Positions 39,401 through 47,500 are shown, counted from the first letter of the stretch. The stretch: DNA of 64,000 nt from Coccinella septempunctata (GCF_907165205.1 NC_058192.1:27680001-27744000); one strand, 5' to 3'. Numbers and translations: made by a program. The notes: generated by a model not told the origin, from the letters alone.

Positions 39401-42400
39401 ATTCTTTGAGGTTGCATCTCCTAAATACTGAGCAGAAAAAAGAAATTTGTTCTCTGATGTACGATGAAATTAGTCTATGTGAAGAGTTGCACTTTGGCGA
39501 TCACCACGTTGTCTTTGAGTAAGAGGTGAGACAAGCTGAGGATGGTATAAAAGAGTAAGTCCAAAACTTCAAGTGAAAACGACAGAGCAATACAAAGTAC
39601 TAGAGAATCCAACTGGTCGAATTTGGAAATAATTTTTAACTTTAAATCTGATTTTCTCAAAACCAAATAAAATGCACTTGTACTCCAAGGCTCTTACACT
39701 ACAATTTTATACATTAGAATAGATACACGTATTTCAATTTATCACTGAATTTTATCATTTATAGCTGGATATATGTATTATTATGTTGATATGCAATTCA
39801 TGTTATTAGTGAAGTTATTTGCATTTCGGAGTTGACTTTGTTATTCTTACATATCTTTACCGACATACAGGTTACACCTATGTAAATTTGTTTTTAATTG
39901 TGGTTCTGAAAATTCTGTAACTAATATGTAAAAGAATTCTTGAGATATGTTGTATCGAATATTTGTTCATATTAATTTCTGATAAAAATTTTACAAATTC
40001 AACTGATTCTATTAATTGGAAAAAAATGTATTGTGTAGAAATTACACCTTTGATATATAACATTTCATCATGTTCTGTTGTGTCTTATATTCAGAGCTCA
40101 ATTATTTGTGTACAGGATGTTTTCAAAGGTGAATTATTTTCACCAATTGTACCTTATTCCGTTAAAAAAAAGCCTGACCTTTGAATACACCATGTACAAT
40201 CTTCAATTTTGTCAAATTTTTCTATATATTTCAAATAAAAAGTATAGCAAATCTAACACAGTATTTCATTGATATTAATTGATTCACAACAATGTTTAGA
40301 TGAAAAAAACATCTTGATCACAAAACAAAGGCCTATTTTTGTTTTGTCGCTCAGGATGTTTTTTCTGGTTTCGACCAAGTCTACTCGAATTCAATAAAAG
40401 GAATAGAATTCGAATTTCGCGCCCTTTTATTGAGGAACAGAATTCGAATTTCGCGCCCTTCAATTATGAAATAGAAAACTGTTATTCAACAGTTTGAGAG
40501 CACGATTTCAGCGCCACCTGATTGTCAATTGTGTGCAACACAGGCCAAAACGTATACGCTTTTTAGTACTAGCGATATGAGGCTGTTTCCTATCTTCCTA
40601 ACTCTATAATCTTTGGTAGTACTCTTTAAGAACATTCGATCAAATTTAGTATTCCCTGGCAGTCTAGCTCTCGACCACCAGATCATCCAGGTGGCTTTTC
40701 ATACAAAAATTTTGGGTATTATTATCGATCGCAACCTCAACTGGGTTCTGCACTGCGAAGGTCTCAGCAAGAGACTCAATTCCGTGATATACACTCTTAA
40801 AGTCTTGAAAAAACAAATAGATACTGACACCTATGGCATCATATTTTGGGGAGGAAGCACCCAAGCTCAGAATAGTTTCATTCTGCAGAAACTAGCAATG
40901 AGAACAATGTTTCAGATGACATTCAGGGCTTCATGTACAGGAGTATTTAGTGCCAATAATATTATGACACTACCGGGTTTATGTATAGAGTCTTATTATT
41001 TTTCCGAAAAAATTCTGTCTATTTAGAGAAACATATGAACACCAATAGAACTAGGAGAATATGTACATATTTTTTTCCAGCCCATAAAATCTCATTAACT
41101 GAGCAAAGTACCTTATATATGGGAATAAAAATTTTTAACTATCTGCCTCAAATTGTTAAGAGCATATCGGAATTCAGAGCATTTCGAAAGTGCATATTTC
41201 TCATGATTGTTAAATGTGAACCATACTCATTAGAAAAGTTCAAAACTTTTTGTACTACATATACGATATAGTTGATGCTAGTTGTAATGTTTACATCTAA
41301 TGTATTATTTTGGACTTGTTTTCATCTTATTGTCTTTCGATGATACTTCTGAAAATAAACACCACTGTTATTTTTTAATAACATCTCTTTGGGTTTGGTC
41401 TAACTTTAATCGGACAAACACATTGTCAAGATCAAAATAGTGCTCAGAAACCTTGTAGGAATTTTCTAACGATTCGGGTGGCATACAGGATGACCTGCTT
41501 TTGGGAAGCAGAAATGACATAAGGTTCCAGGCACAATCTCTTAGTATTCTCCAGCAGGTGTGTCTCCACCAAGCCATTCACCGAAATGATCATCGGGAAA
41601 ATACTGTTATTATTATTATTAATCAATTTTGACAATTTTAATATTTTTAATTAAATTCAAAATAGTGTTCCATTTGAAGATAGCCTTTACATAACTCCAG
41701 AACCAGATGACCGATTTTGATGGGAATTTTTTCGATTTGGAATAGGATCTTAATGAGTGATAACTTCTTTAGCTTCATTCGTAATCAATTCACAGGCCAT
41801 AGTGTACTTCGGCACGGAAGCTAAGCAGATGGTGTTCTCTGGTACTATTCGTAATGAAATTCAAGTCTAGCACGGAATTCGAAGTCGGCAAATTTCTTAG
41901 GTTTCTGCACAAACTTACTCTGAGCAAGCTCTGAGTAAGCTTTGATTACTCGAAACGTCCACAAATGTACTTTTAGTACCTCAGAGTATGCTCTCTGAGC
42001 ATGACCATACTCATACTCTACTCTACTCTCGGATTAAGTTTGTGAACGCAACCTCACACGTTGCAAACTATCACTTCGACAAGGAATTCCGTGACGGCTA
42101 TAGATCATGCTCATGCTTATGTTTTAATCAGTTACATGTTTAACTCAATTGAGTCCGAAGTTCATCGCGAATGGTAAATTTCATGCTTTCGTGATGAATG
42201 CAGCTTTAGGCCGTAGGGAATTTCAGGAAAGTTTCACAAATCTTTCGGCAGTAATTGGAGTTTGTTTTTAGTTTTCTTCATGGAGAGCGTTGCATGCTCA
42301 TCAATTTTTCGTTGCTGATTATTAATTATTATTTGTTTTCGATTTCACTCTTCATAGTAAGGCTTGTTGATTCTCTACTAATTTTCTTTCTCGAATTATT

Positions 42401-44323
42401 CTAATGATATCTCAACTAGCGTGTTTCTATGAAATATTTGCACGAGAGAAACTGCGGGATTTAAGATATATATATACATTGTTTTTTCTTAAAAAAGTTA
42501 ATGAGAAAAAGAAATTTTGAAGATTGAGACCCTGTTTTATGGTCGCTTCGATCTAGCTATTATTTTTCTCTTTTTACATAAAATAATGTTTGCTGTGAAT
42601 GAATTGTGTGAAAGTATGCACATTCTAGCTTCGATTTACCTTCCATCCCCATACCCAATGGGTATGGAGGTATGGAAGGTATGGCACAATTGAGAACTAA
42701 TAGGACGAATATCTACTTTTTGAGATAGTCACACAGTTGTTCTGCTTTCTTCATTCCGATCCATTCTGTAATATTCCTCAATAAAAAGGCTTGTTATCTA
42801 CATGCTTCCTTTTTACTCATCATAATCAGCTGGATATTATACCGGTTTCCTCCTAATGTGTGACCTGAATATCAAATTTTCCTACATTTGATATAATCAA
42901 CTAGCTCACGAACCACATTTGCTGTTAAAAATTGTTTGCATAGAATAATTCGGATTATCAGTCTATCTATCTACATAATTATGATCAGATTCTTCCAAAT
43001 TTATTTTATTAATATAATACGACAATACACTTCTGGTAACCGCGAACCTTCTGAATCACAATTCTTCATCAGCCCTTGGACATTTCAAATTTTTCTGTCC
43101 AGATACGTCTAATGGATACTTTGCCTGAAACGCCCTGTATATGATTCAGTCATCACACATCACTAAAATGGCAATTTACTTGAAAAAGTCGTATGATCGA
43201 TAAAAATTTGTTCAGAAGCGGATATTTAATTTAGATATATCAAAATGAAACTAGAAATGTAATGATATGCAGGGTGTCTCATGGAAAATGACGTCCTTTC
43301 GAACAAGCAGAAAGTATCATAATAACGAAATTATTTTGTTTTCTCAAGGGCCATCGTCTGAAAGTCTTCACAATAATGCATCTATAATTTCTGATTACCT
43401 CATGAATTAAATATCATGTAATTGTTGTTAACTTTTTGAGTTTTCTCATTGCTTTCTCGAACATAAATTTTGTTTTTCGATTATTATGACTCATTATCGT
43501 TCCAGAATTATACTGGTGCAGAATGCTCCAGAGAAGCCTAATCTGATGCCCCCATCTACAAGTTTTACTTATAACCAAGCCTTAGGGCAGCAGTTTCCAC
43601 CCCAAATCCAAGCCCATGTAGAATATAATGTGCCATCAACATATGCAGACCATTCACGTAATGATCATCAGCTCTGCTATTCGTTCCAAAAGGAGGATGT
43701 AGACAAGGCCAAACTAGACGAAAACAGTAGTACGTCATCAATACACAAGGACGATATTCAGGTGAGAGAGAAAATTGAATTGACTGCTGTAAATTTCTCT
43801 ATTTCGAATGGTTTGACAATTTTTTCAATTTCAATTTGAGACTAAGAGGTTCAGGAACCGTTTCCTTCAATTATTTTTCAATGAACTGGTCGTGATTCTG
43901 AATTCTGTTGAAATATGGATATAAATATGCTCTTTTTGTGTACATTTCCTCCCATTTTTTTTTGTATTAAAATGGACTAATGAAAATCTCCCTAATTAAA
44001 AATTTTATATGTCCATTTGACCAGACTTAGCACTATGAAGAAGAAATTAAAAGTGTCCAATTTACAACAAACAGTTTTTACAGGTTGAAGATCTTTGTGA
44101 AAGAACTCCAGAAAAGACAGAAAAACCGAAATCCAATTTTGTAAATATCGGTTGGACAGACCCCAGAATGAAAGAACGAGAAATTCTAGCTCTGGATATT
44201 CAGCATCCTTCAGTGGGCACTAATGTGGAGCATTCAAAGACTGAAAATATTATGAAAAAGAGTAATTCTGTTTTTATATCGCTACCTAATCTTAATGCTA
44301 GCAGTGAAAGTTTATTGCTATGA
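15125..44323 (+). CDS. MARCH8: Membrane RING-CH E3 ubiquitin ligase, MARCH1/8-like, complete (five exons)
   Basis: MARCH1/8 proteins are two-pass membrane E3 ligases that ubiquitinate membrane proteins and send them to endosomes and lysosomes. Coding exons: 15125-15436, 23290-23434, 31516-31636, 43506-43761 and 44084-44323. All introns are GT/AG, the phases are 0, 1, 2 and 0, and the total is 1074 nt (357 aa). The RING-CH finger ligands are C43, C46, C60, C62, H70, C73, C86 and C89 (C4HC3). TM1 is about 118-140, TM2 about 160-178. The stretch between them (LIDRAAEEVQRG, WPFWTKLVVVAVGFTGG) and the KAYNR-IILVQN stretch after TM2 closely follow vertebrate MARCH1/8. The tail is Ser/Pro-rich and unrecognised. 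Introns 1-3 are 7.9, 8.1 and 11.9 kb and mostly transposon-derived; intron 4 is 322 bp. Confidence 0.9.
16136..16933 (-). pseudogene. Non-LTR retrotransposon reverse transcriptase, 3' half
   Basis: A single 265-codon frame starts inside the reverse-transcriptase domain. It has the catalytic box CYADDAVLIAE near residue 34, then the thumb region (MSFEYLGIIASSSRNTYDEV) and the terminal domain (RTTEMRTLRAIAGVTL, WRQHVERMQDDRLA, RPPKRW) common in insect endonuclease-reverse transcriptase elements. The 5' half is missing; sequence upstream of 16933 is unrelated. In MARCH intron 1, antisense to it. The open frame suggests moderate age. I do not assign a clade. Confidence 0.75.
17040..17261 (+). pseudogene. 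Helix-turn-helix fragment of a mariner-like transposase
   Basis: The plus frame reads AEKIAALTEDDPGVSTKLRT, then SLKRILVEDLKMFPYKLHAL. This is the pattern of the second helix-turn-helix of DUF4817/mariner-type transposases, where a K-DL-L-PYK stretch precedes the catalytic domain. The fragment stops abruptly where MITE M1 copy 2 begins. Confidence 0.5.
17262..17401. repeat. Palindromic MITE, family M1 copy 2
   Basis: Same GGTTGCGTTCACAAACTTAC start and complementary end as copy 1, about 140 bp, with a short deletion in the left arm. CTT on both sides may be the target duplication. Confidence 0.82.
18706..18984. repeat. Foldback element of doubled arms (two direct units facing two inverted units)
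   Basis: A unit of about 69 bp (starting GCTGTATTCGGGTTCGGCTT) occurs twice in tandem from 18706 and 18775. It then occurs twice as reverse complement, ending at 18911 and 18984 with a 73-bp period. The four copies are nearly identical apart from the inner ends (GAGGATTTAAT in the left pair, GGCGCAACAGTTT in the right pair). Confidence 0.85.
20827..21050. mobile_element. 224-bp MITE with TACAGTGACTATATA ends
   Basis: TACAGTGACTATATAACCCA at the left and its reverse complement at the right (TATATAGTCACTGTA) enclose a second arm pair (CCGCCATGTTTTG and CAAAACATGGCGG). TA at both ends fits Tc1/mariner-type insertion. No coding capacity. Confidence 0.75.
21324..22994 (+). mobile_element. hAT-family DNA transposon, internally deleted, with 8-bp target duplication
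   Basis: The element runs from CAGGGCCGTCGCTATAG to CTCTTCGCTACGGCCCTG, imperfect terminal inverted repeats. It is flanked by an exact 8-bp duplication CCTTCAAA (21316-21323 and 22995-23002), the hAT hallmark. One plus frame carries the transposase C-terminal half. The TRWVAR motif is near 21720, and the C-terminal dimerisation region (STNERTFSQLKLVKNVLRTT, MSDQRLNDLLLL) lies at 22448-22681. That frame is interrupted by only two stops (22184-22186 and 22415-22417). The N-terminal zinc finger and first catalytic region are absent. Lies in MARCH intron 1, sense orientation. Confidence 0.88.
21689..22681 (+). pseudogene. hAT transposase, C-terminal half with two in-frame stops
   Basis: The three open segments 21689-22186, 22229-22417 and 22448-22681 share one reading frame, so only point nonsense changes separate them. 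The last segment has the hAT dimerisation signature (ERTFSQLK, then LRTTMSDQRL). The motif order resembles the insect ZMYM/repressor-of-kinase-inhibitor type of hAT transposase. Confidence 0.8.
23290..23434 (+). CDS. MARCH8: MARCH exon 2 (TM1)
   Basis: Acceptor TTTTTTCAG, donor G|GTAAGT. It encodes WRRLEMSGVERRRLLC, then the hydrophobic segment AILFHFVAAICVIWSLFVLI and DRAAEE. Confidence 0.92.
24321..24838. repeat. Roughly 518-bp long palindromic element
   Basis: Starts CAGGGTGTACATAAAGTATG and ends with its near reverse complement CATACTTTATGTACACACTG. Arm pairs continue inward almost to the centre: GATAACACTAGCAACTT near 24592 mirrors AAGTTGCTAGTGTTATC near 24520. The spacer is about 50 bp. 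No coding capacity. In MARCH intron 2. Confidence 0.85.
25850..26075 (+). pseudogene. Short reverse-transcriptase fragment of a non-LTR element
   Basis: The frame reads YYILYANDLMIIVLGKYDAA, then, after a frame change, VNPKKTILVPFSRRR. This matches the YADD box and the following NPxKT..VPFTRKR stretch of Jockey/I-like reverse transcriptases. YADD is mutated to YAND, so it is dead. Confidence 0.55.
26575..27600. mobile_element. Inverted-repeat element interrupted by a non-LTR retrotransposon end
   Basis: The stretch 26720-26830 (GATGTTCACTTTCTC, CGTATTTCATGC, GAAAGGGAAGG, CATGTCTATG) is mirrored by 27485-27590 (CATAGACATAGAGACATAAA and on), giving an inverted repeat of about 100 bp per arm at roughly 80% identity by eye. 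The retroelement fragment 26830-27480 lies exactly between the arms, so it appears to have inserted into an older foldback element. Confidence 0.5.
27036..27512 (-). pseudogene. Non-LTR retrotransposon C-terminal tail
   Basis: The 158-codon frame reads LTTMIRLRSGHVLSPQHLYK, then CGDLGDIRHIFFECSLN. This is the tail that follows RNase H in I/Jockey-like elements (RTGH, CG..GDI.H..F.C motif). The rest of the element is absent. In MARCH intron 2, antisense. Confidence 0.6.
27931..28594 (+). repeat. Tandem duplication (two units of about 332 bp) of a transposon-derived coding segment
   Basis: Both units start at CACCTAAGAG(ATTTATAT), carry a splice-acceptor-like TTTTTTGTTAG, and encode near-identical peptides (MRELSMFALLYPTILYKINK to AHQKMGCNMS). 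They differ at a handful of positions, for instance VQFLAAL versus VRFLAAL. Units begin at 27931 and 28263. The peptide belongs to a repeated insect protein family seen with transposons (motif LGNHKSPQYVNIVKTML); I do not know its function. Confidence 0.8.
28032..29257 (+). pseudogene. Transposon-associated protein gene, duplicated and split by a MITE
   Basis: The second unit (28342-28599) continues beyond the MITE at 28795 with LKIHILQSHINFFPQNMGAV, FEKRYQGKGEPSMLADYI and EKYWSRPTAEKTK. This is the expected continuation in this family (LHSHL.FFPENLG...., RYQG.W...MMADY). Without the 190-bp MITE, one frame would run through the junction. The gene is further damaged near 28870. In MARCH intron 2, sense orientation. 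Confidence 0.6.
28600..28789. mobile_element. 190-bp MITE with TTAA(A) target duplication
   Basis: The ends GCCCGTTTGCAACAGCCGAG and the reverse complement of CTCGGCTGTTGCAAATAGGC form roughly 40-bp inverted repeats. TTAAA at 28595-28599 and 28790-28794 flanks it, which fits piggyBac-type TTAA insertion. It interrupts the coding frame described at 28032-29257. Confidence 0.82.
29470..30085. repeat. Minisatellite/satellite array, about five units of 113-146 bp
   Basis: The phrase TAGCCCAGCACTTTTGATTT or a close variant recurs near 29473, 29619, 29752, 29886 and 29999. Each is followed by a poly-A/T run, TTGTGCTACATTTGTGCTGA and TTGTGCCGTTGAAATTT. Units vary in length and have diverged. Two to three GTGCTG/GTGCCG boxes occur per unit. 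In MARCH intron 2. Confidence 0.8.
30420..30975 (-). pseudogene. Deleted mariner-like transposon with DUF4817 helix-turn-helix
   Basis: The minus frame 30798-30547 contains QFYNEEYADIIFVYGFCDG and CREYNMRFPNRRQ, the DUF4817 domain found at the N-terminus of certain insect transposases. It joins after about 20 residues to a frame-broken C-terminal piece (DYFVWGHLKQQVYV) near 30500. The whole catalytic core is deleted. CACCCTGTATA at 30960-30970 looks like one terminal repeat; the other end was not found. Confidence 0.55.
31516..31636 (+). CDS. MARCH8: MARCH exon 3 (TM2)
   Basis: Acceptor TTGTTTTAG, donor AG|GTACTC. It encodes WPFWTKLVVVAVGFTGGAVF, MYIQC and the KAYNR motif whose arginine codon is split by the next intron. 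Confidence 0.92.
31712..31983. mobile_element. 272-bp MITE with about 65-bp inverted repeats
   Basis: Left arm TATAGGGTACTCTAACGATT through GTGGGGCACACAAGC; right arm GCTTTGTGTGCCCCACG through AATCGTTAGAGTTCCCTATA. Arms are about 90% matched by eye. It sits 75 bp downstream of MARCH exon 3. Confidence 0.8.
33431..35885 (+). mobile_element. Non-LTR retrotransposon family A, copy 1 (5' end to (ATT)n tail, internally deleted)
   Basis: ORF1 starts at ATG 33431 with a cysteine pair (LCTHCNKK) and shifts frame. It continues at 33534-33785 as a coiled coil (KMQIKLLNELLDEVRSK) and then a polar tail to 34063. ORF2 keeps part of the APE endonuclease (34395-34690, VCLTKHW and GGCAIFLQDG). It then jumps to the end of the reverse transcriptase (GVPQGTILGPILFVVYIDDL near 34765). 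The C-terminal region is at 34883-35077 and 35444-35803. The tail is AATAAAATC(ATT)n at 35861-35885. A foreign segment at about 35062-35405 splits the C-terminal frame. Confidence 0.75.
35062..35405 (-). mobile_element. Insertion in the family A copy 1 C-terminus, possibly a Harbinger-type fragment
   Basis: The retroelement frame breaks after NQVDSITS and resumes at LKVVYFANFQSVMSYGIIFW; the intact sister at 58943-60418 reads straight through here. The minus frame 35171-35064 reads MDDLEDEIVLDDDLDALGNT and FPRRLLGEK, which resembles the acidic start of some Harbinger-type nucleases. The AT-rich remainder repeats TTAAACG/CGTTTAA boxes. Terminal repeats were not resolved. Confidence 0.4.
35886..37051 (-). 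pseudogene. RLE-type non-LTR retrotransposon, C-terminal part (two frames)
   Basis: Frame 37051-36554 ends in a CCHC-like finger (CRYGCATHETIQHITGGG followed by H). Frame 36553-36092 follows immediately and holds the restriction-like endonuclease. The signature is NRPDLILLNKDEDRALFIDV, a PD-(D/E)xK core, preceded by VLENEHHKLYRDRTVLTD and followed by IPIVISSTGLIPKKLLENL. This architecture marks R2/R4/Dong-like elements. The reverse-transcriptase part upstream is missing. The 3' end abuts the (ATT)n tail of family A copy 1 at about 35885. Confidence 0.72.
37448..37598. mobile_element. 151-bp MITE with 40-bp inverted repeats and TTA target duplication
   Basis: The two 40-bp ends (GGGAGATCGGCCACCGAATG and its mirror) differ at one base. 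TTA at 37445-37447 and 37599-37601 fits the 3-bp TWA target duplication of PIF/Harbinger elements. Inserted in family A copy 2. Confidence 0.85.
38538..38681 (+). repeat. 72-bp in-frame tandem duplication inside a reverse transcriptase
   Basis: TATGTTGATGACTTGCCTGA begins at 38538 and again at 38610, a 72-bp period, with four to five base differences. It duplicates 24 residues (YVDDLPDHFDRTEDEKKGDN and on) without breaking frame. Confidence 0.85.
38860..40615 (+). mobile_element. P-element relic: 31-bp terminal inverted repeats, 8-bp duplication, THAP domain
   Basis: The first 31 bases (CAAAGATTATAGAGTTAGGA and on) are the exact reverse complement of the last 31. GTAGTACT at 38852-38859 and 40616-40623 is an exact 8-bp target duplication. 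Removing the insert restores the host retroelement frame (DVVLFKN). At 39152 a frame reads MSYGNYCMVRNCGNCSTEDS, SFSNLP: a THAP zinc finger start, stopped at 39239-39241. Near 39445 another frame reads ICSLMYDEISLCEELHFGDH, the P/THAP9 transposase region around the first catalytic Asp. The rest of the transposase is gone. Subterminal GCGCCACCTG/CGTATAC motifs occur at both ends. Confidence 0.87.
41380..41640 (-). pseudogene. RLE-type non-LTR retrotransposon, extreme 3' end
   Basis: The minus frame 41635-41444 reads PMIISVNGLVETHLLENTKR, then TRIVRKFL. It aligns with the last 50 residues of the RLE element at 36092-36553 (IVISSTGLIPKKLLEN, RTVRKG). Everything upstream is missing. It again sits just beyond the 3' end of a family A copy. 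Confidence 0.5.
41765..42137. repeat. Dispersed repeat D1, copy 1, split by MITE M1
   Basis: 41770-41897 and 42056-42137 together match 57205-57415: AATCAATTCACAGGCC, TCTAGCACGGAATT, CAAATTTCTT, then TTGCAAACTATCACTTCG and GCTTATGTTTTAA. The intervening 41900-42053 is MITE M1 copy 3. Confidence 0.7.
41900..42053. repeat. Palindromic MITE, family M1 copy 3
   Basis: GGTTTCTGCACAAACTTACT at the left and AAGTTTGTGAACGCAACC at the right, about 154 bp, the same interior as copies 1 and 2. Inserted in repeat D1, whose other copy is uninterrupted here. Confidence 0.82.
43506..43761 (+). CDS. MARCH8: MARCH exon 4 (cytosolic tail, first part)
   Basis: Acceptor TTCCAG, donor CAG|GTGAGA, phase 0 at the end. 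It begins by completing the split arginine, then IILVQNAPEKP, followed by a Pro/Gln/His-rich tail. Confidence 0.88.
44084..44323 (+). CDS. MARCH8: MARCH exon 5 (C-terminus and stop)
   Basis: Acceptor TTTTTACAG. It encodes 79 residues (VEDLCERTPEK to LNASSESLLL) and ends in TGA at 44321-44323. The open frame begins exactly at the acceptor in the required phase. Confidence 0.8.
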   Translation, partial: VEDLCERTPEKTEKPKSNFVNIGWTDPRMKEREILALDIQHPSVGTNVEHSKTENIMKKSNSVFISLPNLNASSESLLL

Positions 44324-44506
44324 AAGAAGCGTTTTATTAATATTCCTGAATGAGTTTTCCATAGGTAATACGAATTTTTCAATTTGCGTTCTCAGAGAGA
44401 AATGCGGCCCTATCATTATCCACTTGGAAAGAAGATCCACAAAAATTTTCATTCGTACTATTTTCCAAATGTGAAAACATCACAATATTTGCATATATTG
44501 AAAAAT

Positions 44507-44512
44507 AATAAA
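44507..44512 (+). terminator. Polyadenylation signal AATAAA of the MARCH gene
   Basis: First AATAAA after the MARCH stop, 184 bases downstream. Another lies near 44754. Which is used cannot be told from sequence. Confidence 0.45.
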
Positions 44513-47500
44513 TAATGGAAATTGAGAACGCTCTTTTTGAAAAGAGGTAACAATTGAACCTAAGCTGAAACTTGAAAGTAGATTATACTCTTTTCAGTGA
44601 ATTGCATATGCTTCCTGCGATGCATATTGATCAATGTGCAGTCATGAATTTTCCGCCTGTATTCTAGAGAAACTATGACGATAGTCGTATGAATAGTCAC
44701 ATGAATCCTGCGCCAGCTTCATTTTTAAATCATTGCCTACTGATTAATACCAAATAAATTGTACGATGCATGAGTTCGAATATTCGAATAGTTAAAACAT
44801 TTGAAATAAATTCAATTAGGGATGTATTTCGACTTTCTTTACTCTATTTTATTTTTGCCAAGCTTAAAATCTTCACATCAAATAGCTACAATAATGAAAT
44901 AATAATCTATGGTTTTATTTTTGAAAGCGACAGAGCATCCAAAAATATGAGCCAGTCTTTCTTGAGATTCCAAAATGTATTTTCGAAAAGTCAGAATTGT
45001 ATACGTATAAGGATCTAAAGTTTGTCAAAAATAAAATAGAATAATAAATTAAGAAACTTGAAAAAATCTAAATAGTTTTATGACTCCAAAAAAGAATAAA
45101 AATATATGTATATATACATAAAGTTAATAATCCAAGGCAGAAAATTTCTGATTACGAGCTGAATTTCTTTGAAGAAAGAATTTAGAGTACGCCACATCAA
45201 ATTGAAATGGTTATAATATGCAGGGTGTTTTCAAAGGTATTTTTTTTACAGAACCTACAACTGCTCGAAATGAAGCGTTCCACCAAAAATCACTAATACA
45301 AAAAGTTTCAAAATGAAGAAGAAACATTGATAAAATATATCCTTATTCGACCTTGTGATCTGAATTATCGGAAAACTCGACAAACACTTCATCTCGTGAT
45401 GACTGAAGCAACCATTATGGTTCCGTTTAAATTTAGAATCAACATGAAAAAAATTTCGGATTCGATACACGTGAAGTACCCACCAACAGTGACAAATATT
45501 CGAAATAATGCACACTAATGCAGCCAGTAAAATAAGCTATTATTATGTTTGTATTTTTCTCATCATTCTGAACTTGGGCGATTTTTTATGAAATCATCCA
45601 TTTCGATGATACGTTTTTCGAACTAATATAAAAAGACAGGAATGTTAGAAAAATTAACAATAATAGCACTTTGTCAACGAACAGTCCCACAAGCACTTTC
45701 GATAGTTTTTCAAATTCTGTACACTGTTTTTACCTTATATACTTTCCACGATACACAGATTTTCTTTGAAATTTCCCATAAAAATATTCTCTCGAATGAA
45801 AAGCATAGTAAATAATGATAATGACAGATCAGTTATCTGTTTTATTTTCCCATGGCCGGCGTCGCCTAGCACTGTCCCGTCATGTTCTTGCAATTTAATA
45901 AAATCCAATCGAACTTGAATATTTTATATAGACAATTCCGAGCTCTACCTTCTGTCAAAAAAGGCCTACATTTGAAAATACCCTTTTCGTAAAACTTCAC
46001 TAATTTTAATTTCAAGCTGAACTCAATTAAATACCATTGTGGAATTATTATAATAATTCGAAATCTTCCAATTCCTCTGTATTCTATATTACATATATCC
46101 TGCATTGATAGGAAATCGCTCATTATCATAATGGGAAATTTCGTTTGTTGAACTTCCAATTTCAAGGTCGACTGAAAAAGTAATTTGTTAATTGAGTTAT
46201 TGGTTAGCATATGCTATGGGTATGATTCAGCAGATTCAGCTAGAAAAATGATCAACTGAAGAAGTTCCAAAAAATTCATCGAGTGAGCATAGGATATTGA
46301 AGTAAATTCAACACAAAACTTGAAATATCAAAATTTCATGGCATATTTGTCGGATTTTTTTAACGCTCTGTAATAAAGATGATTCATAACTCGTGGACAA
46401 TATTTTGGATCCCGATGCAAAATAATAGTTTGAACGAAAAAAATCAGAATAAAATTTTGCCATTATCGTTGGCAACATATTTCCGGAAAGAGGAAATGGA
46501 ATGAATTTCATTGATTCAAACACTTCAATGAAACTGGGTACAAAAGTAAGTATATAACAGAAAAACTATTGTTGATTTTTTTTTGTGGTTCCTATCCTAT
46601 CATTGCCATCGAATCTTCGTAAATCTTACTTTCAACCACCGTGCTCAAGCTCAGACAACCCTCTCTCCGCTCTTAAAGTGGTATATAGCCGGAATTATAC
46701 ATATTTTCTTGAGATCTCCAAACATATCGTCGGAAATTCTGTTGATACTCACTTGCTGGTTTGGCGTCGACCTTTTGGTGGTTGGTAATTGACCTTGTGG
46801 TGCTATTTGTATTTTATTTATTCTGAGGTTTCGTATTGAGTGAGAAATCAGGCCGCCAAGGAATGGGTTTTTTTAATGACTGCGACAGGTCCAATGTTTT
46901 TCTGGTTGTGAGCCAGGAAATGAACTACGAAGGGCGAGGGTTGCTTGAGCGTAGCGAATAACTTTTTCCGATCTCTGGTGTGAAAACTGGTGCGTACTTA
47001 GATTTTTTTTTTCAATTTTGGAATGCCTTGATTCTCATTTGGACCTATCTTGGAAAATTGTGTGTCGAATTATTTCCAGCGATGATGGTTGTTGCTAAAA
47101 GCTTACACAGTGGTTAAACTATCATTTCAGATCAATATTTTTCAGGGAAAGACACGTCGATATTTCCCTAGCGCCACGGTTGCCTTATGTTTTGTTCCCT
47201 AAGAAAAAGAAGACTCGATAAGAAGCAAATTAAAAAATCGTCGAATTATCAAAGACTAGTGTTCTCAGATAAAAAATTTGCCATGTTTTTTTTTGGGGTA
47301 CAATAAAAGAAGGAAAATTTCGAAGCGTCTTTGTCGTTATCCACCAAAGATTTACCGTCAGCACTGCATAATGCACCGCAGAAACTATTAAAAATCATTC
47401 TTCAAATATGAGGTTTTAAAATTTAAATCGCTTCGTCTCTAGTTAACGATTTGACAACAGCGCCTACTAGAAGAAGAAAAGAACAATGGCTTGTTCATAA

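Larger units (their letters stand above)
37060..41365 (+). mobile_element. Non-LTR retrotransposon family A, copy 2, with two nested insertions
   Basis: It starts in the endonuclease end (SDHW near 37095) and linker (37154-37336). After a MITE it continues with the linker/RT start (37602-38034, KRLKNDNSSGHDGIPIKVIK). RT core at 38220-38700: FLDLSKAFDRVDH, GVPQGTILGPILFLVYVDDL. Catalytic YADDTSAF is near 38716. A P element (38860-40615) then interrupts the frame at DVVL/FKN. The tail is at 40613-41271. Stops and frameshifts occur at 38034 and near 38150. Poly-A signal AATAAA is near 41353. In MARCH intron 3. Confidence 0.75.

Noticed and set aside
45866..46210. 114-codon minus-strand frame downstream of MARCH
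   Set aside because: Low-complexity hydrophobic composition typical of AT-rich chance frames; no splice or family support.
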